Below are positions 1-7,688 of a stretch of DNA of 64,000 nucleotides, one piece after another. Position 1 is the first letter of the stretch. Every line of letters begins with the position of its first letter. Source of the stretch: Gracilibacillus lacisalsi DSM 19029 (GTDB lineage Bacteria > Bacillota > Bacilli > Bacillales > Amphibacillaceae). The notes under the pieces are model-generated. The model did no database searches and was not told the DNA's origin. It saw only the letters and a list, made by a program, of their open reading frames with translations. The stretch covers positions 1 to 64,000 of the forward strand of contig NZ_KB898679.1 of the NCBI RefSeq assembly GCF_000377765.1. The letters run 5' to 3'. The position numbers and the translations under genes are program-made.

Positions 1-18
1 AATCCCTAAGTAGTACAT
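1..18 (-). CDS. Possible 5' end of a gene leaving the left edge
   Basis: Only six codons lie inside the window. They read Met-Tyr-Tyr-Leu-Gly-Ile from an ATG at 18 on the minus strand. A GGGTGGTG sequence about five bases upstream could serve as a ribosome binding site. N-termini of this type occur in sugar kinases of the actin-like fold, but six residues cannot establish a family. The call rests on the start codon and binding site alone. Confidence 0.3.
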
Positions 19-356
19 GTAAACACCACCCGTGTGATAGATTAATCAGAAAAGAGGAATCCTCCGCATCTTTATAGCTATCCATCCTCGTTCGATATTC
101 GACAACGTCTGTGTCATCCAGCTGATACGAATCATTCTATAAAGAAGGAGGCATCAGACTTTCCGACGAAGACTAAGCTTCAAGGGAAGTAACGATACCT
201 CCATCTGATTACCCCCATTATACAATTTCATGGGGATACCTTAAAATTAAGGTTGCCTATATCATACGAGGGAAGTGGGCAGCCGGAGTGGCGGTTAATG
301 CTGTTCAAGTATTTCATAATGGAAGCTAGAGAAATGGTAAATCTTTAGCTTTTAGG
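19..356. other. Non-coding stretch with several hairpins, possible structured RNA or leader
   Basis: No reading frame of useful length crosses this stretch on either strand. It is richer in GC blocks than typical spacers here and can form several local hairpins: CCCCAT/ATGGGG at 213-218 and 230-235, CCTTA/TAAGG at 239-252, and a 9-bp stem with one wobble at 324-332 and 342-350. The last hairpin is followed by a + strand terminator, so a + strand RNA may end at about 384. It does not show the conserved blocks of RNase P RNA, tmRNA, SRP RNA or a T-box that I know. It could instead be the 5' region of the minus-strand gene leaving the window. Confidence 0.3.
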
Positions 357-384
357 ACTGAGCGTTTGTTACTCAGTTTTTCTT
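357..384 (+). terminator. Rho-independent terminator, + strand
   Basis: A 6-bp stem, ACTGAG/CTCAGT with a 9-base loop, is followed by TTTTTCTT. The T tract lies only on the + strand side, so it ends a transcript entering from the left. No protein gene there explains it. It touches the stop codon of the convergent peptidase gene. Confidence 0.6.
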
Positions 385-1519
385 ATGCTAATTCGGCAAT
401 TACGTGTGCTAAAAGTGTTGTTCTTGGAACAAATGATTCTAATTCTAAATATTCACTTTCTCGATGGGCTCGTCCCCCGATTGGTCCTAGTCCATCAACA
501 GTTGGTATACCTAAAGCTGATGTGAACGAAGCATCAGATCCACCACCTGTTTCTGTATCTTTAATAAAAATATCTAGTTCGTCCCCGACTCGTTTAATAA
601 TCCGAAGTAGTTTTTCTGTTTGTTCCGTTTTTTCCATCGGGGGACGATTAATATCACCTTCGATTTTTACTTTTGTTCCATCTACTTCTGTATTAGCCAT
701 AATTGCAGCAATTTGTTCTTTAATTTCTTCAGCTTGTTCTTGTGTTCGAAAGCGCACATCTATCTGTGCTGTTGCATGATCGGAAACAGTATTTACAGAG
801 GTTCCGCCTTCTATTAATCCGACATTGACATGAATCCCTTCTTCTTCATCGGTAATATCGTATAATTGAATTATTTTATACGCTAACTCTTCGATAGCGC
901 TTCTCCCCTTTTCCGGTTCAATACCAGAATGAGCTGCTTTTCCGATCACTTCTAATTTATAAAGCCCTTTTCCTCTTCTTGCCGAGACGATTGCTCCGTT
1001 TTTTCGAGCAGGTTCCATTACTAAAGCAAATTTTTTATTTTGCGCATGTTTCTCGATTAATGCTCTGGAGGTTGGTGATCCGATTTCTTCATCACTAGTA
1101 AGTAATATTTCCACCTGTTCGACAGCCGCTTTCTTATGTTTTAGTAATGCCTTCATCGCATAATATACAGAAACAAGGCTTGCTTTCATATCGATTACTC
1201 CAGGTCCGTATGCTCGATTCCCATTGATATGAAATGGTCTTTCCCTAGCTGTTCCCTTTTCAAAAACGGTATCCATGTGTGTAAGGATTAATATTGTTGG
1301 TTTTGAAGGATCCACATTCTTTTTTCGAATAATTAAATGATTGCCTGCTTCTTCTTGTTTCACTTCTTCCACTTCAAAATCAATTTGTTGATATAATTGT
1401 TTCATGACTGCCCCTACTTTATCGACACCAGCTTTATCATAAGAGCCACTATCGATATTGACTAACTGTTCTAACATGTTCAGCATATGCTCTTGTTGGT
1501 CTTTTAAATAACTTTTCAT
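383..1519 (-). CDS. M20-family metallopeptidase (carboxypeptidase G2-like)
   Basis: A 378-residue cytosolic zinc peptidase that should release an acidic or other C-terminal amino acid or deacylate an N-acyl amino acid. Family landmarks are in order: H81 in the HMDT motif, the bridging D110 in GVIDMK, catalytic and ligand glutamates E144/E145 in SDEEIGS, E169 in MEP, and the last metal-ligand histidine near 352 in GRAHRES. The dimerisation lid domain lies at about 180-290. There is no signal peptide. The ATG is preceded by AGGGAATG. It stands alone, transcribed divergently from yqxD. The substrate cannot be read from sequence. Confidence 0.88.
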   Translation of the reverse strand: MKSYLKDQQEHMLNMLEQLVNIDSGSYDKAGVDKVGAVMKQLYQQIDFEVEEVKQEEAGNHLIIRKKNVDPSKPTILILTHMDTVFEKGTARERPFHINGNRAYGPGVIDMKASLVSVYYAMKALLKHKKAAVEQVEILLTSDEEIGSPTSRALIEKHAQNKKFALVMEPARKNGAIVSARRGKGLYKLEVIGKAAHSGIEPEKGRSAIEELAYKIIQLYDITDEEEGIHVNVGLIEGGTSVNTVSDHATAQIDVRFRTQEQAEEIKEQIAAIMANTEVDGTKVKIEGDINRPPMEKTEQTEKLLRIIKRVGDELDIFIKDTETGGGSDASFTSALGIPTVDGLGPIGGRAHRESEYLELESFVPRTTLLAHVIAELA

Positions 1520-1625
1520 CTCATTCCCTAACTTTCTATATATTGATTATGAAAATCATACTATAACTTTGTCGATTTTGCTATACTATTCATGGCTACT
1601 AATATTTTAGAATGGAGCGTATTTT

Positions 1626-2069
1626 ATGAAAATATTTGTTGATGCAGATGCTTGTCCTGTTACTGAAATCATTATAGACGAGGCTAGGCGTTTTCTAATA
1701 GATGTGGTACTAGTAAAAAGTTACAGCCATTTTTCGTTACAAGATACACCTAAACATGTAACAGTAAAATATGTAGATGACGGAGCTGATGCAGTTGACT
1801 ACCGCATTGTACAAATGGTTCAGCGTAATGATCTCGTCATTACACAGGACTATGGGCTTGCAGCACTTTGTTTAGAGAAAGGTTGCTATTGTTTGCATCA
1901 TGTTGGTTTTACTTATTCAAAAGATAAAATAAACCAAATGTTACAAGAGCGACATGTAAATGCTAAAGCTAGAAAAGCTGGTATACGAACGAAAGGCCCA
2001 AAGAAATTTACTGATGAACAAAAAAATAGCTTCCGCATGAAGTTACGAAAGCTATTGGAGCTACATTAA
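1626..2069 (+). CDS. yqxD: YqxD/YaiI family protein (UPF0178)
   Basis: A 147-residue cytosolic protein of the UPF0178 family. It opens with the diagnostic segment KIFVDADACPV, followed by a conserved core ending near VTQDYGLA, and has a basic tail with GIRTKGPKKF. The acidic DADACP motif resembles the metal site of PIN/NYN-type nucleases, which is a family-level guess and not proven. A GGAG site lies eight bases before the ATG. In Bacillus subtilis yqxD is near dnaG and sigA; here it is not. Its stop overlaps that of the convergent 49-residue gene by two bases. Confidence 0.88.
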   Translation: MKIFVDADACPVTEIIIDEARRFLIDVVLVKSYSHFSLQDTPKHVTVKYVDDGADAVDYRIVQMVQRNDLVITQDYGLAALCLEKGCYCLHHVGFTYSKDKINQMLQERHVNAKARKAGIRTKGPKKFTDEQKNSFRMKLRKLLELH

Positions 2070-2215
2070 TCTTTTTCCTCTTCTTCAATGATTTCAGCAA
2101 TTCGGCTAATTTGCCAACGTTTTGCTGTTTCATCATTGATTTCATATACTTTACCTGCTCGCAGTAATTCCTTGTTATAAGTGGATTGCACGAGCATTTT
2201 TACCTTTTTTGCCAT
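2066..2215 (-). CDS. Small 49-residue protein, translationally coupled to the upstream hydrolase
   Basis: An ATG at 2215 overlaps the TAA of the upstream hydrolase gene (TAATG), and the frame runs 49 codons to a TAA whose bases overlap the yqxD stop. The protein starts MAKKVKMLVQSTYN and ends in an acidic helix rich in Glu. The central pattern, tyrosine, then AGKVYEI, then ETAKRW and an isoleucine-rich end, resembles the small beta-rich domain found in phage head or tail accessory proteins and in Mu-like FluMu N-terminal domains. That likeness is by eye. Junction and length suggest a real gene. Function unknown. Confidence 0.6.
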   Translation of the reverse strand: MAKKVKMLVQSTYNKELLRAGKVYEINDETAKRWQISRIAEIIEEEEKD

Positions 2216-2994
2216 TAGTCTTCCTCACCTTCTGTTATATAAGCACTTAGCCAACGAGTACAAGCTTGTTTCCAATCTACTGTATTAGGATGTTCATCAG
2301 CAAGACCCAAACCATGTCTGCCGTCTTGATAAATATGTAACTCATAAGGGATTTGATAGCGTTGCAATACCTCTGCATATTTTAAGCTATTTACTGATAA
2401 CACCGATTGATCATTTGCGGTAGACCAGATAAATGCGGGCGGAGTATTTTCATGTACAATTTTCTCACATGAATACTGATCAATCAATTGTTGATCTGGA
2501 TTTTCACCGAGTAAATTTGTTTTTCTACCTTCATGTGTAAATTCGTCCATGGTAATCACTGGATAACATAGGATTTGGAAATCAGGTCTTGATGTATAAC
2601 CTTTTGATTCTAAGTAACGATTACTTATTATCGCTGCAAGGTGACCACCGGCAGAAAAACCTAATACCCCTACTTTATGTTGATCATTCAATCCCCAATC
2701 AGTTCTTTTGATTTTCATCGTTTGTATAGCCTGTTGTGCCTGTTCAATCGTTTCTTGTTGTGAAATCGGTGCAACTTGGTATCTTAATATACATGCATGA
2801 AATCCATTTTGATTTAACCACTTTGCGACAGGTTCCCCTTCATGATAAGCACGATGACCATATCCCCCTCCTGGTATAACTAAGATGATCGGTGCTGTCT
2901 GATCATCTTCGATTAAGTACGGTGTAATACTTGGAACATCTTGATGTAAAAATTCCTCTTCCCATTTTACGTTGTCTTTCTCGATTATTTGCAA
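2215..2994 (-). CDS. Alpha/beta hydrolase, acetyl-xylan-esterase-like
   Basis: A cytosolic serine hydrolase of the esterase/lipase COG0657 group (BD-FAE type). The oxyanion segment is VIPGGGYGHRAYHEG, the nucleophile serine sits in GFSAGGH, and the acid and histidine are seen in TANDQSV and YQDGRHGLG. This is a complete triad in the correct order and at normal length of about 260 residues. The preferred start is TTG at 2994, eight bases after GGAAGGTGG; an in-frame GTG at 3006 lies inside that binding site. Such enzymes usually deacetylate sugars or small esters. The actual substrate is unknown. It is coupled to the 49-residue gene downstream. Confidence 0.8.
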   Translation of the reverse strand: MQIIEKDNVKWEEEFLHQDVPSITPYLIEDDQTAPIILVIPGGGYGHRAYHEGEPVAKWLNQNGFHACILRYQVAPISQQETIEQAQQAIQTMKIKRTDWGLNDQHKVGVLGFSAGGHLAAIISNRYLESKGYTSRPDFQILCYPVITMDEFTHEGRKTNLLGENPDQQLIDQYSCEKIVHENTPPAFIWSTANDQSVLSVNSLKYAEVLQRYQIPYELHIYQDGRHGLGLADEHPNTVDWKQACTRWLSAYITEGEED

Positions 2995-3116
2995 TGAACC
3001 AACCACCTTCCATAAATTATTTTTTCAAAAATAGGTGTATATCCCATCCCAAATTGTATTTCGTGCATAGGCTACTATCAAGTGATGAAAGTTTACAGAA
3101 GGAAGGGGAATGCTTA

Positions 3117-3386
3117 ATGCATCATCACCACTATCAAATGGCACCTCAACATTTTCGCCATCCACAACAGCCACACGGGCAAGAAAGATTTTTCGGACCA
3201 ATCGGACCATTAGGAGCAGGTTTACTAGGTTTTGGGTTAGGATATTTAGGAGGCGAACTTCTTGACGGTCCACCGGGGCCATATCCATACCCGCCACATC
3301 CACCTTACTACAATTATCCTCCATATGGAACTCCATTTCCACCAGGACCATATGGACCAGGCTCGCCGTATTTTGGACCTTTTTAA
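3117..3386 (+). CDS. Pro/Gly/Tyr/His-rich small protein, possibly spore-coat-like
   Basis: 89 residues starting MHHHHYQMAPQHF from an ATG 7 bases after AAGGAAGGGG. After a His/Gln-rich head there is a short hydrophobic Gly-rich segment (about 27-50, GPIGPLGAGLLGFGLGYLG), then a tail made almost only of Pro, Gly, Tyr and Phe. Low-complexity proteins like this are common in Bacillaceae spore coats and cell surfaces. The composition is seen directly; the coat role is inference. No neighbours point to a pathway. An upstream frame extension to 2931 has no binding site and was left out. Confidence 0.65.
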   Translation: MHHHHYQMAPQHFRHPQQPHGQERFFGPIGPLGAGLLGFGLGYLGGELLDGPPGPYPYPPHPPYYNYPPYGTPFPPGPYGPGSPYFGPF

Positions 3387-3452
3387 AAATTGACTTTCAA
3401 CATTGTAAAACAGAGAACATGAATAACTAAATTTATAAGGCAGAGCAGGATG

Positions 3453-3484
3453 ATCCAAGGAGCATGATGAATGCTTCCTTGGAT
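3453..3484 (+). terminator. Hairpin downstream of the Pro/Gly-rich gene
   Basis: A nearly perfect stem of about 13 bp (ATCCAAGGAGCAT against ATGCTTCCTTGGAT, one bulged base) with a 5-base loop. The tract after it on the + strand is only moderately T-rich (ATTCGTTTCTATT), so termination is possible but not certain. Confidence 0.4.
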
Positions 3485-3547
3485 ATTCGTTTCTATTCCT
3501 TGGGTTCATACTTTTGCCAAGGTCAAGAGCTCTTCCATCTTATAACA

Positions 3548-3574
3548 AAGAGATCAGTTTCTGACTGATCTCTT
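3548..3574 (-). terminator. Terminator downstream of cysK
   Basis: A perfect 11-bp stem, AAGAGATCAGT paired with ACTGATCTCTT, around a 5-base loop, about 50 bases past the cysK stop. On the minus strand it is followed by TTTGTTAT, a modest T tract. It may act in both directions between the two convergent genes. Confidence 0.6.
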
Positions 3575-3625
3575 AAAGTGTTTAGTGTATACCTTTAGGA
3601 ATTGCATTGTTAATCGTTTATGCTT

Positions 3626-4540
3626 TTAGAACAAGTGCATACTTAAATAACGTTCACCTGTGTCTGGAGCAATGCAGACAACTTTTTTACCTGCTCCAAG
3701 TTTTTTTGCTACTTGGATAGCAGCAAAAACTGCTGCGCCTGCTGAAGGACCAACAAAAATTCCTTCTTCAGATGCTAGCCGTTTGAATGTGTTTACTGCG
3801 TCTTCATCTGCGATTTGAATAATTTCATCATAAATAGAAGTGTTTAAAATATCAGGAACAAAACCAGGGCTTGTGCCAACTAACTTGTGTTTACCAGGTT
3901 TACCACCAGATAGTACAGGCGATCCTTTAGGCTCGACAACAGCAATATGCAAATCGGGCAATTCTTCCCTTAATGCTTCACCAGTACCTGTAATAGTTCC
4001 ACCAGTTCCGGCTGTTGCAACAAATCCATCTAAGTCATAGTTTGTTTGTTCTAGAATTTCAAGAGCTGTTGTTTTTCGATGAATATCTGGATTTGCCTTA
4101 TTTTCAAACTGTTGTGGCATAAAGCTTTCGGGAATTTCTTCAACTAATTCTTTTGCCTTTTTAATGGCACCAGGCATTTTTTCTGCACTCGGTGTCAAAA
4201 CCACTTTAGCACCATATGCTTTTAAAATATTGATACGTTCCTGCGTCATATTATCTGGCATCACCAAGATGGCTTGATAACCTTTAGCAGCGCAAGTCTG
4301 TGCCAATCCGATACCTGTATTTCCACTTGTTGGTTCAATAATAGTAGAACCTTCTTTCAACATTCCCGCCTTTTCCGCTTCGATAATCATGTTATAAGCA
4401 GCTCGGTCCTTCACGCTTTTTGAAGGATTAAACATTTCTAATTTCACATAAATATCTGCAGCACCTTCAGGTACAAGACGATTTAATTTAACTAAAGGAG
4501 TGTTTCCAATTACCTCCGTCATATTTTGATAAACATTCAT
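3626..4540 (-). CDS. cysK: Cysteine synthase (O-acetylserine sulfhydrylase)
   Basis: Makes L-cysteine from O-acetyl-L-serine and sulfide, a PLP-dependent cytosolic enzyme. The 304-residue protein has the PLP lysine K44 in SKSVKDRAA, the substrate loop TSGNTGIG and the phosphate-binding glycines in TAGTGGTITGTG, with family-normal length. The ATG at 4540 follows GGAAGGGG; a longer frame from 4624 would include promoter DNA and lacks a binding site. It stands alone with its own promoter, downstream of lutC in the same direction. No S-box or T-box leader is visible. Cysteine synthase fits better than cystathionine beta-synthase because no CBS extension exists. Confidence 0.93.
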   Translation of the reverse strand: MNVYQNMTEVIGNTPLVKLNRLVPEGAADIYVKLEMFNPSKSVKDRAAYNMIIEAEKAGMLKEGSTIIEPTSGNTGIGLAQTCAAKGYQAILVMPDNMTQERINILKAYGAKVVLTPSAEKMPGAIKKAKELVEEIPESFMPQQFENKANPDIHRKTTALEILEQTNYDLDGFVATAGTGGTITGTGEALREELPDLHIAVVEPKGSPVLSGGKPGKHKLVGTSPGFVPDILNTSIYDEIIQIADEDAVNTFKRLASEEGIFVGPSAGAAVFAAIQVAKKLGAGKKVVCIAPDTGERYLSMHLF

Positions 4541-4571
4541 CTGCCTACCCCTTCCTACAACATCTTCTCCT

Positions 4572-4601
4572 ATCATAGCAAGGAATCCTCGACAAATACA
4601 A
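4572..4601 (-). promoter_or_regulatory. SigA-type promoter of cysK
   Basis: On the minus strand a TTGTAT -35 box and a TATGAT -10 box are 18 bases apart. The -10 is extended by TGC directly in front. It lies 32 bases upstream of the chosen cysK start and within the longer alternative frame, which supports the shorter start. Confidence 0.55.
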
Positions 4602-4717
4602 GCATCATACTTGAATCGTAACAATGGGGTTTGTTCTTTTTCCTCCCTTTTCTGAATTCAGATGCACCTTAAAGCACTTTATCATCAACAGCATCATGCG
4701 AAACAATCTGTATATAT

Positions 4718-5422
4718 TTACAAATCATCTACAACAATATAAGCAGCTCGAATTGGTCCGTGGACACCAACTACTAAATTCATTTCAATGTCAGCACTGT
4801 TACTTGGACCGGTAATAAAATTAATACAGGAGGCAATATCTTCTCCTTTTTCGAGTTGAGCGTGAATATAGTCAGTTGCCTGGGTCATTCTTTTTACGAT
4901 GGAAGTCTTCGGAATAATAGCTATATAATTGGCTGGTAACAAGCTAACAGATCGCCCTTGTCCTTTATCATTCAACAGAACTACTGTACCCGATTCTGCT
5001 AAAGTAATGTCACTAAACGTAATCCCAACCTCAGCTCTTTCTGCTATTTTAATGGAATTTTCTCGATCATTACGGTCCCACTTAAAAGCATTTAAACCTT
5101 GTAAGTATTCCTCCATGTTAGCATTATCAAATCTCGGATCATCTGAATAAACAATCGATTCAGATTCGTATTCCTCCATTACTTCTGTTATGGTTCCAGT
5201 TAATTCCGCTACTGTTGTTTGATAAAAATCTGTGTGAATCTCTTTACACTGTTCTCTTAACACACTAATTAATTGGTCTTGATCATATCCTTCTAACACT
5301 TTTTTTTGTGGTGACACAGACCAGCTAGGTTTTTTTACCGGTTTATCGGCAGCAATGCCACCTATCTTGTCGCGAACATTTGTTAAAAAGGAATCACGGT
5401 TGATAATATTACCTTTAGGCAT
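4718..5422 (-). CDS. lutC: L-lactate utilisation protein LutC
   Basis: 234-residue subunit of the LutABC complex, which oxidises L-lactate to pyruvate with iron-sulfur electron carriers. It belongs to the LUD family (DUF162), seen in the core [17 protein letters not shown] and the C-terminal [13 protein letters not shown], the same fold as the LUD part of LutB. It has no cysteine clusters of its own. The ATG at 5422 sits six bases after GAGGTG and overlaps the end of lutB by eight bases, so the two are translationally coupled. Last gene of the lutABC operon. Confidence 0.92.
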   Translation of the reverse strand: MPKGNIINRDSFLTNVRDKIGGIAADKPVKKPSWSVSPQKKVLEGYDQDQLISVLREQCKEIHTDFYQTTVAELTGTITEVMEEYESESIVYSDDPRFDNANMEEYLQGLNAFKWDRNDRENSIKIAERAEVGITFSDITLAESGTVVLLNDKGQGRSVSLLPANYIAIIPKTSIVKRMTQATDYIHAQLEKGEDIASCINFITGPSNSADIEMNLVVGVHGPIRAAYIVVDDL

Positions 5423-6848
5423 TTTTTTCACCTCGTTTTTGGCGATCTTCAAACCAATCACGAAAACGTTCATTGGCAGGCTGAGGGAAATCTCTCGCGT
5501 GTGTCCAATGTTTTAATGGTCCAGGACCTTTCGTGATCAACTGATTTTTAGCAAATGGTGTCGTTAAAAATGGTGCCATTTTCGTTGCAGTCCGATAGAG
5601 ATTTGCTGAATTGACTAGTTGTTCGAAACCTCGCATCACAACGCGTTCTGACAATGTTGTTTTTTTCTCATCTTCGACAATTTTTCTCCGATGCATAATT
5701 AATTGTTCGTGAAGTGGAATTTTCACCGGACAAACTTCTGTACACGCTCCACATAAGGACGAGGCATAAGGTAATTCTTTGTACTCATCATAGTCTGATA
5801 GTAAAGGAGAAAGCACCGCACCAATTGGTCCAGGATAAATCGATCCATATGCATGCCCTCCAACATGACGATATACAGGACAGACATTGATACATGCTGC
5901 ACAACGAATACAATGCAATGCTTCCTGAAATTCCGTACCTAAGATTTTTGATCTTCCGTTATCCACAATAACTAAATGAAATTCTTCGGGACCATCAGCT
6001 TCTTCTAGTTGTTTAGGACCTGTTAATGCAGTAATATAACTGGTTAATTTCTGACCAACGGCTGCTCTCGTTAACAAGCTAACAACAATATCAAGCTCTT
6101 CCCAGCCTGGAACAATTCTTTCCATTCCCATAACGGTAATCTGTGTTTTCGGTAGTGCTGATACCATGCGAGCATTACCTTCATTCGTAACCAAAGCAAA
6201 TGAACCAGATTCTGCAACGGCAAAATTACATCCGGTAATTCCTAAGTCAGCTGAAAGAAATTCTTCCCGTAATTTTTCACGGGCAAACAACGCTAGTTCT
6301 TCCGGTTTTTCTGATTTCAAGTAAGCTAATTTCTCTTGAAAGACATCACGGATCTGTTCTTTATTTTTATGAAGTGCTGGCGCCACAATATGAGATGGAG
6401 GATCATGGTCATCCAGTTGCAAAATATATTCACCCAAATCTGTTTCAATTACTTCACAACCGATATCCTCGAGAGCTTCATTCATGGAAATTTCTTCTGT
6501 TACCATCGATTTTGATTTAGCAATTTTCTTTGCTTTTTTTTCTGTCGCTACTTTTTGAATATATTCGTTCGCTTCTGCTCCCGTTTCGGCAAAAAAGACA
6601 TGCCCGCCTAGCTCAGCGACTTTTTCACTTAATTGATGTAAATAATAATCTAAATGTTCAATCGTGTGACTGCGGATTTCTGAACCAAGTGTCCGCCATT
6701 CTTCCCAATCACCTAATTCATCTGCTGCAGTTGCTCGTTTGTCTTGCAACCTTCCTTGTGCAGACCGTACAGCTCCACGCATAAAGTCATCTTCTAATCC
6801 TTTTGTCACCCTTTTTTTAAAGTCTTTCTCTCCAATGTGCATCGGCAT
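5415..6848 (-). CDS. lutB: L-lactate utilisation iron-sulfur protein LutB
   Basis: 477-residue iron-sulfur subunit of the lactate-oxidising LutABC system. The N-terminal two thirds is a LUD domain (for example [19 protein letters not shown]). Two ferredoxin-type 4Fe-4S clusters follow: [20 protein letters not shown] and [13 protein letters not shown], a complete set of ligands. The C-terminal part is the family extension ending near residue 470. Its ATG overlaps the lutA TAA by one base (TAATG), with GAGGTGATC as binding site; a second ATG two codons on is possible. Electrons probably pass to the quinone pool. Confidence 0.94.
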   Translation of the reverse strand: MPMHIGEKDFKKRVTKGLEDDFMRGAVRSAQGRLQDKRATAADELGDWEEWRTLGSEIRSHTIEHLDYYLHQLSEKVAELGGHVFFAETGAEANEYIQKVATEKKAKKIAKSKSMVTEEISMNEALEDIGCEVIETDLGEYILQLDDHDPPSHIVAPALHKNKEQIRDVFQEKLAYLKSEKPEELALFAREKLREEFLSADLGITGCNFAVAESGSFALVTNEGNARMVSALPKTQITVMGMERIVPGWEELDIVVSLLTRAAVGQKLTSYITALTGPKQLEEADGPEEFHLVIVDNGRSKILGTEFQEALHCIRCAACINVCPVYRHVGGHAYGSIYPGPIGAVLSPLLSDYDEYKELPYASSLCGACTEVCPVKIPLHEQLIMHRRKIVEDEKKTTLSERVVMRGFEQLVNSANLYRTATKMAPFLTTPFAKNQLITKGPGPLKHWTHARDFPQPANERFRDWFEDRQKRGEKNA

Positions 6849-7573
6849 TACAGATCACCTCTGCTATTTAAAATTTCCGCGATATGCTTTACCTCAACAG
6901 AACTTCCATTCCTAGACAAACGACCACCGATGTTCATGAGACAGCTACCATCTGCTCCTAGTAAAAGGTTCGCTTTCGTTTCTTCTATATGTTCCACTTT
7001 CTCATCGACCATCTGTTCTGAAATATCACTCATCTTGACCGAAAATGTTCCACCGAATCCACAACAATCGTGGCGATTTGGTAAATCAATCAGCTGTAGT
7101 CCTTTTACATTCTCCAGTAATTTAAATGGTGCTTCTGTTACACCTAATAACCTTGTCATATGGCATGACGTATGATAAGTAGCAACTCCCTCATAGTTAG
7201 CTCCTACATCCTCTATACCCAGCACATCGACAATAAACTGTGTTAACTCATATGTTTTATCTTTCAGTTTTCTCGCTCGTTTCTGCCATTCGGAACCTTC
7301 TTCAAATAAATGTACATACTCATGGATCATATAAACACAAGAACCCGAAATACCTACTACATATTCGGCATCTTCAAAAGTTTCCACTAAATGCTTTGCC
7401 ACCTCTAATGTTTCCTTATGATAACCACTGTTATAGGCAGGTTGGCCACAACATGTTTGCGCTTTCGGAAAATCGACTTTACAGCCGAGATGTTCCAACA
7501 ATTCGACTGCTGCTTTCCCTGCATTCACATAAAACATATCTCCTAAACATGTAACAAAAAATGATACTTTCAT
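6848..7573 (-). CDS. lutA: L-lactate utilisation protein LutA (CCG-domain)
   Basis: 241-residue subunit with two cysteine-rich CCG domains: [13 protein letters not shown] near 40-52 and [13 protein letters not shown] near 165-177, with partner cysteines in VTCLGDMF and [10 protein letters not shown]. Such domains bind heterodisulfide-reductase-type iron-sulfur clusters. First gene of lutABC, with an AAAGGGGAG binding site. It follows rhaEW in the same direction by 115 bases. The L-lactate made from rhamnose by RhaEW is its expected substrate. A hairpin between the two genes may limit read-through. No GntR-type LutR regulator is seen in the window. Confidence 0.93.
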   Translation of the reverse strand: MKVSFFVTCLGDMFYVNAGKAAVELLEHLGCKVDFPKAQTCCGQPAYNSGYHKETLEVAKHLVETFEDAEYVVGISGSCVYMIHEYVHLFEEGSEWQKRARKLKDKTYELTQFIVDVLGIEDVGANYEGVATYHTSCHMTRLLGVTEAPFKLLENVKGLQLIDLPNRHDCCGFGGTFSVKMSDISEQMVDEKVEHIEETKANLLLGADGSCLMNIGGRLSRNGSSVEVKHIAEILNSRGDL

Positions 7574-7646
7574 GTTTTTACTCCCCTTTTAGGAATATCG
7601 CCATTGCTCTTTCTATCATTCTATCATGGTTTCTCCATATAGTAGA

Positions 7647-7679
7647 ATGGATAAACCCTCAAAACGAGAGTTTATCCAT
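7647..7679 (-). terminator. Strong hairpin between rhaEW and lutA
   Basis: A 14-bp stem with one mismatch, ATGGATAAACCCTC against GAGAGTTTATCCAT, around a 5-base loop. It lies just past the rhaEW stop. No T tract follows on either strand, so it could be an mRNA-stabilising or processing structure rather than a full terminator. Confidence 0.45.
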
Positions 7680-7688
7680 GTTCTATCA

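Noticed and set aside
1-384. Possible RNase P RNA, tmRNA, SRP RNA or known riboswitch
   Set aside because: I looked for the conserved sequence blocks of these RNAs on both strands and found none, so the region is left unnamed.
366-779. 137-codon + strand frame over the 3' half of the M20 peptidase gene
   Set aside because: Antisense to a gene with intact catalytic motifs, no binding site and Ser/Ile-rich low-information composition.
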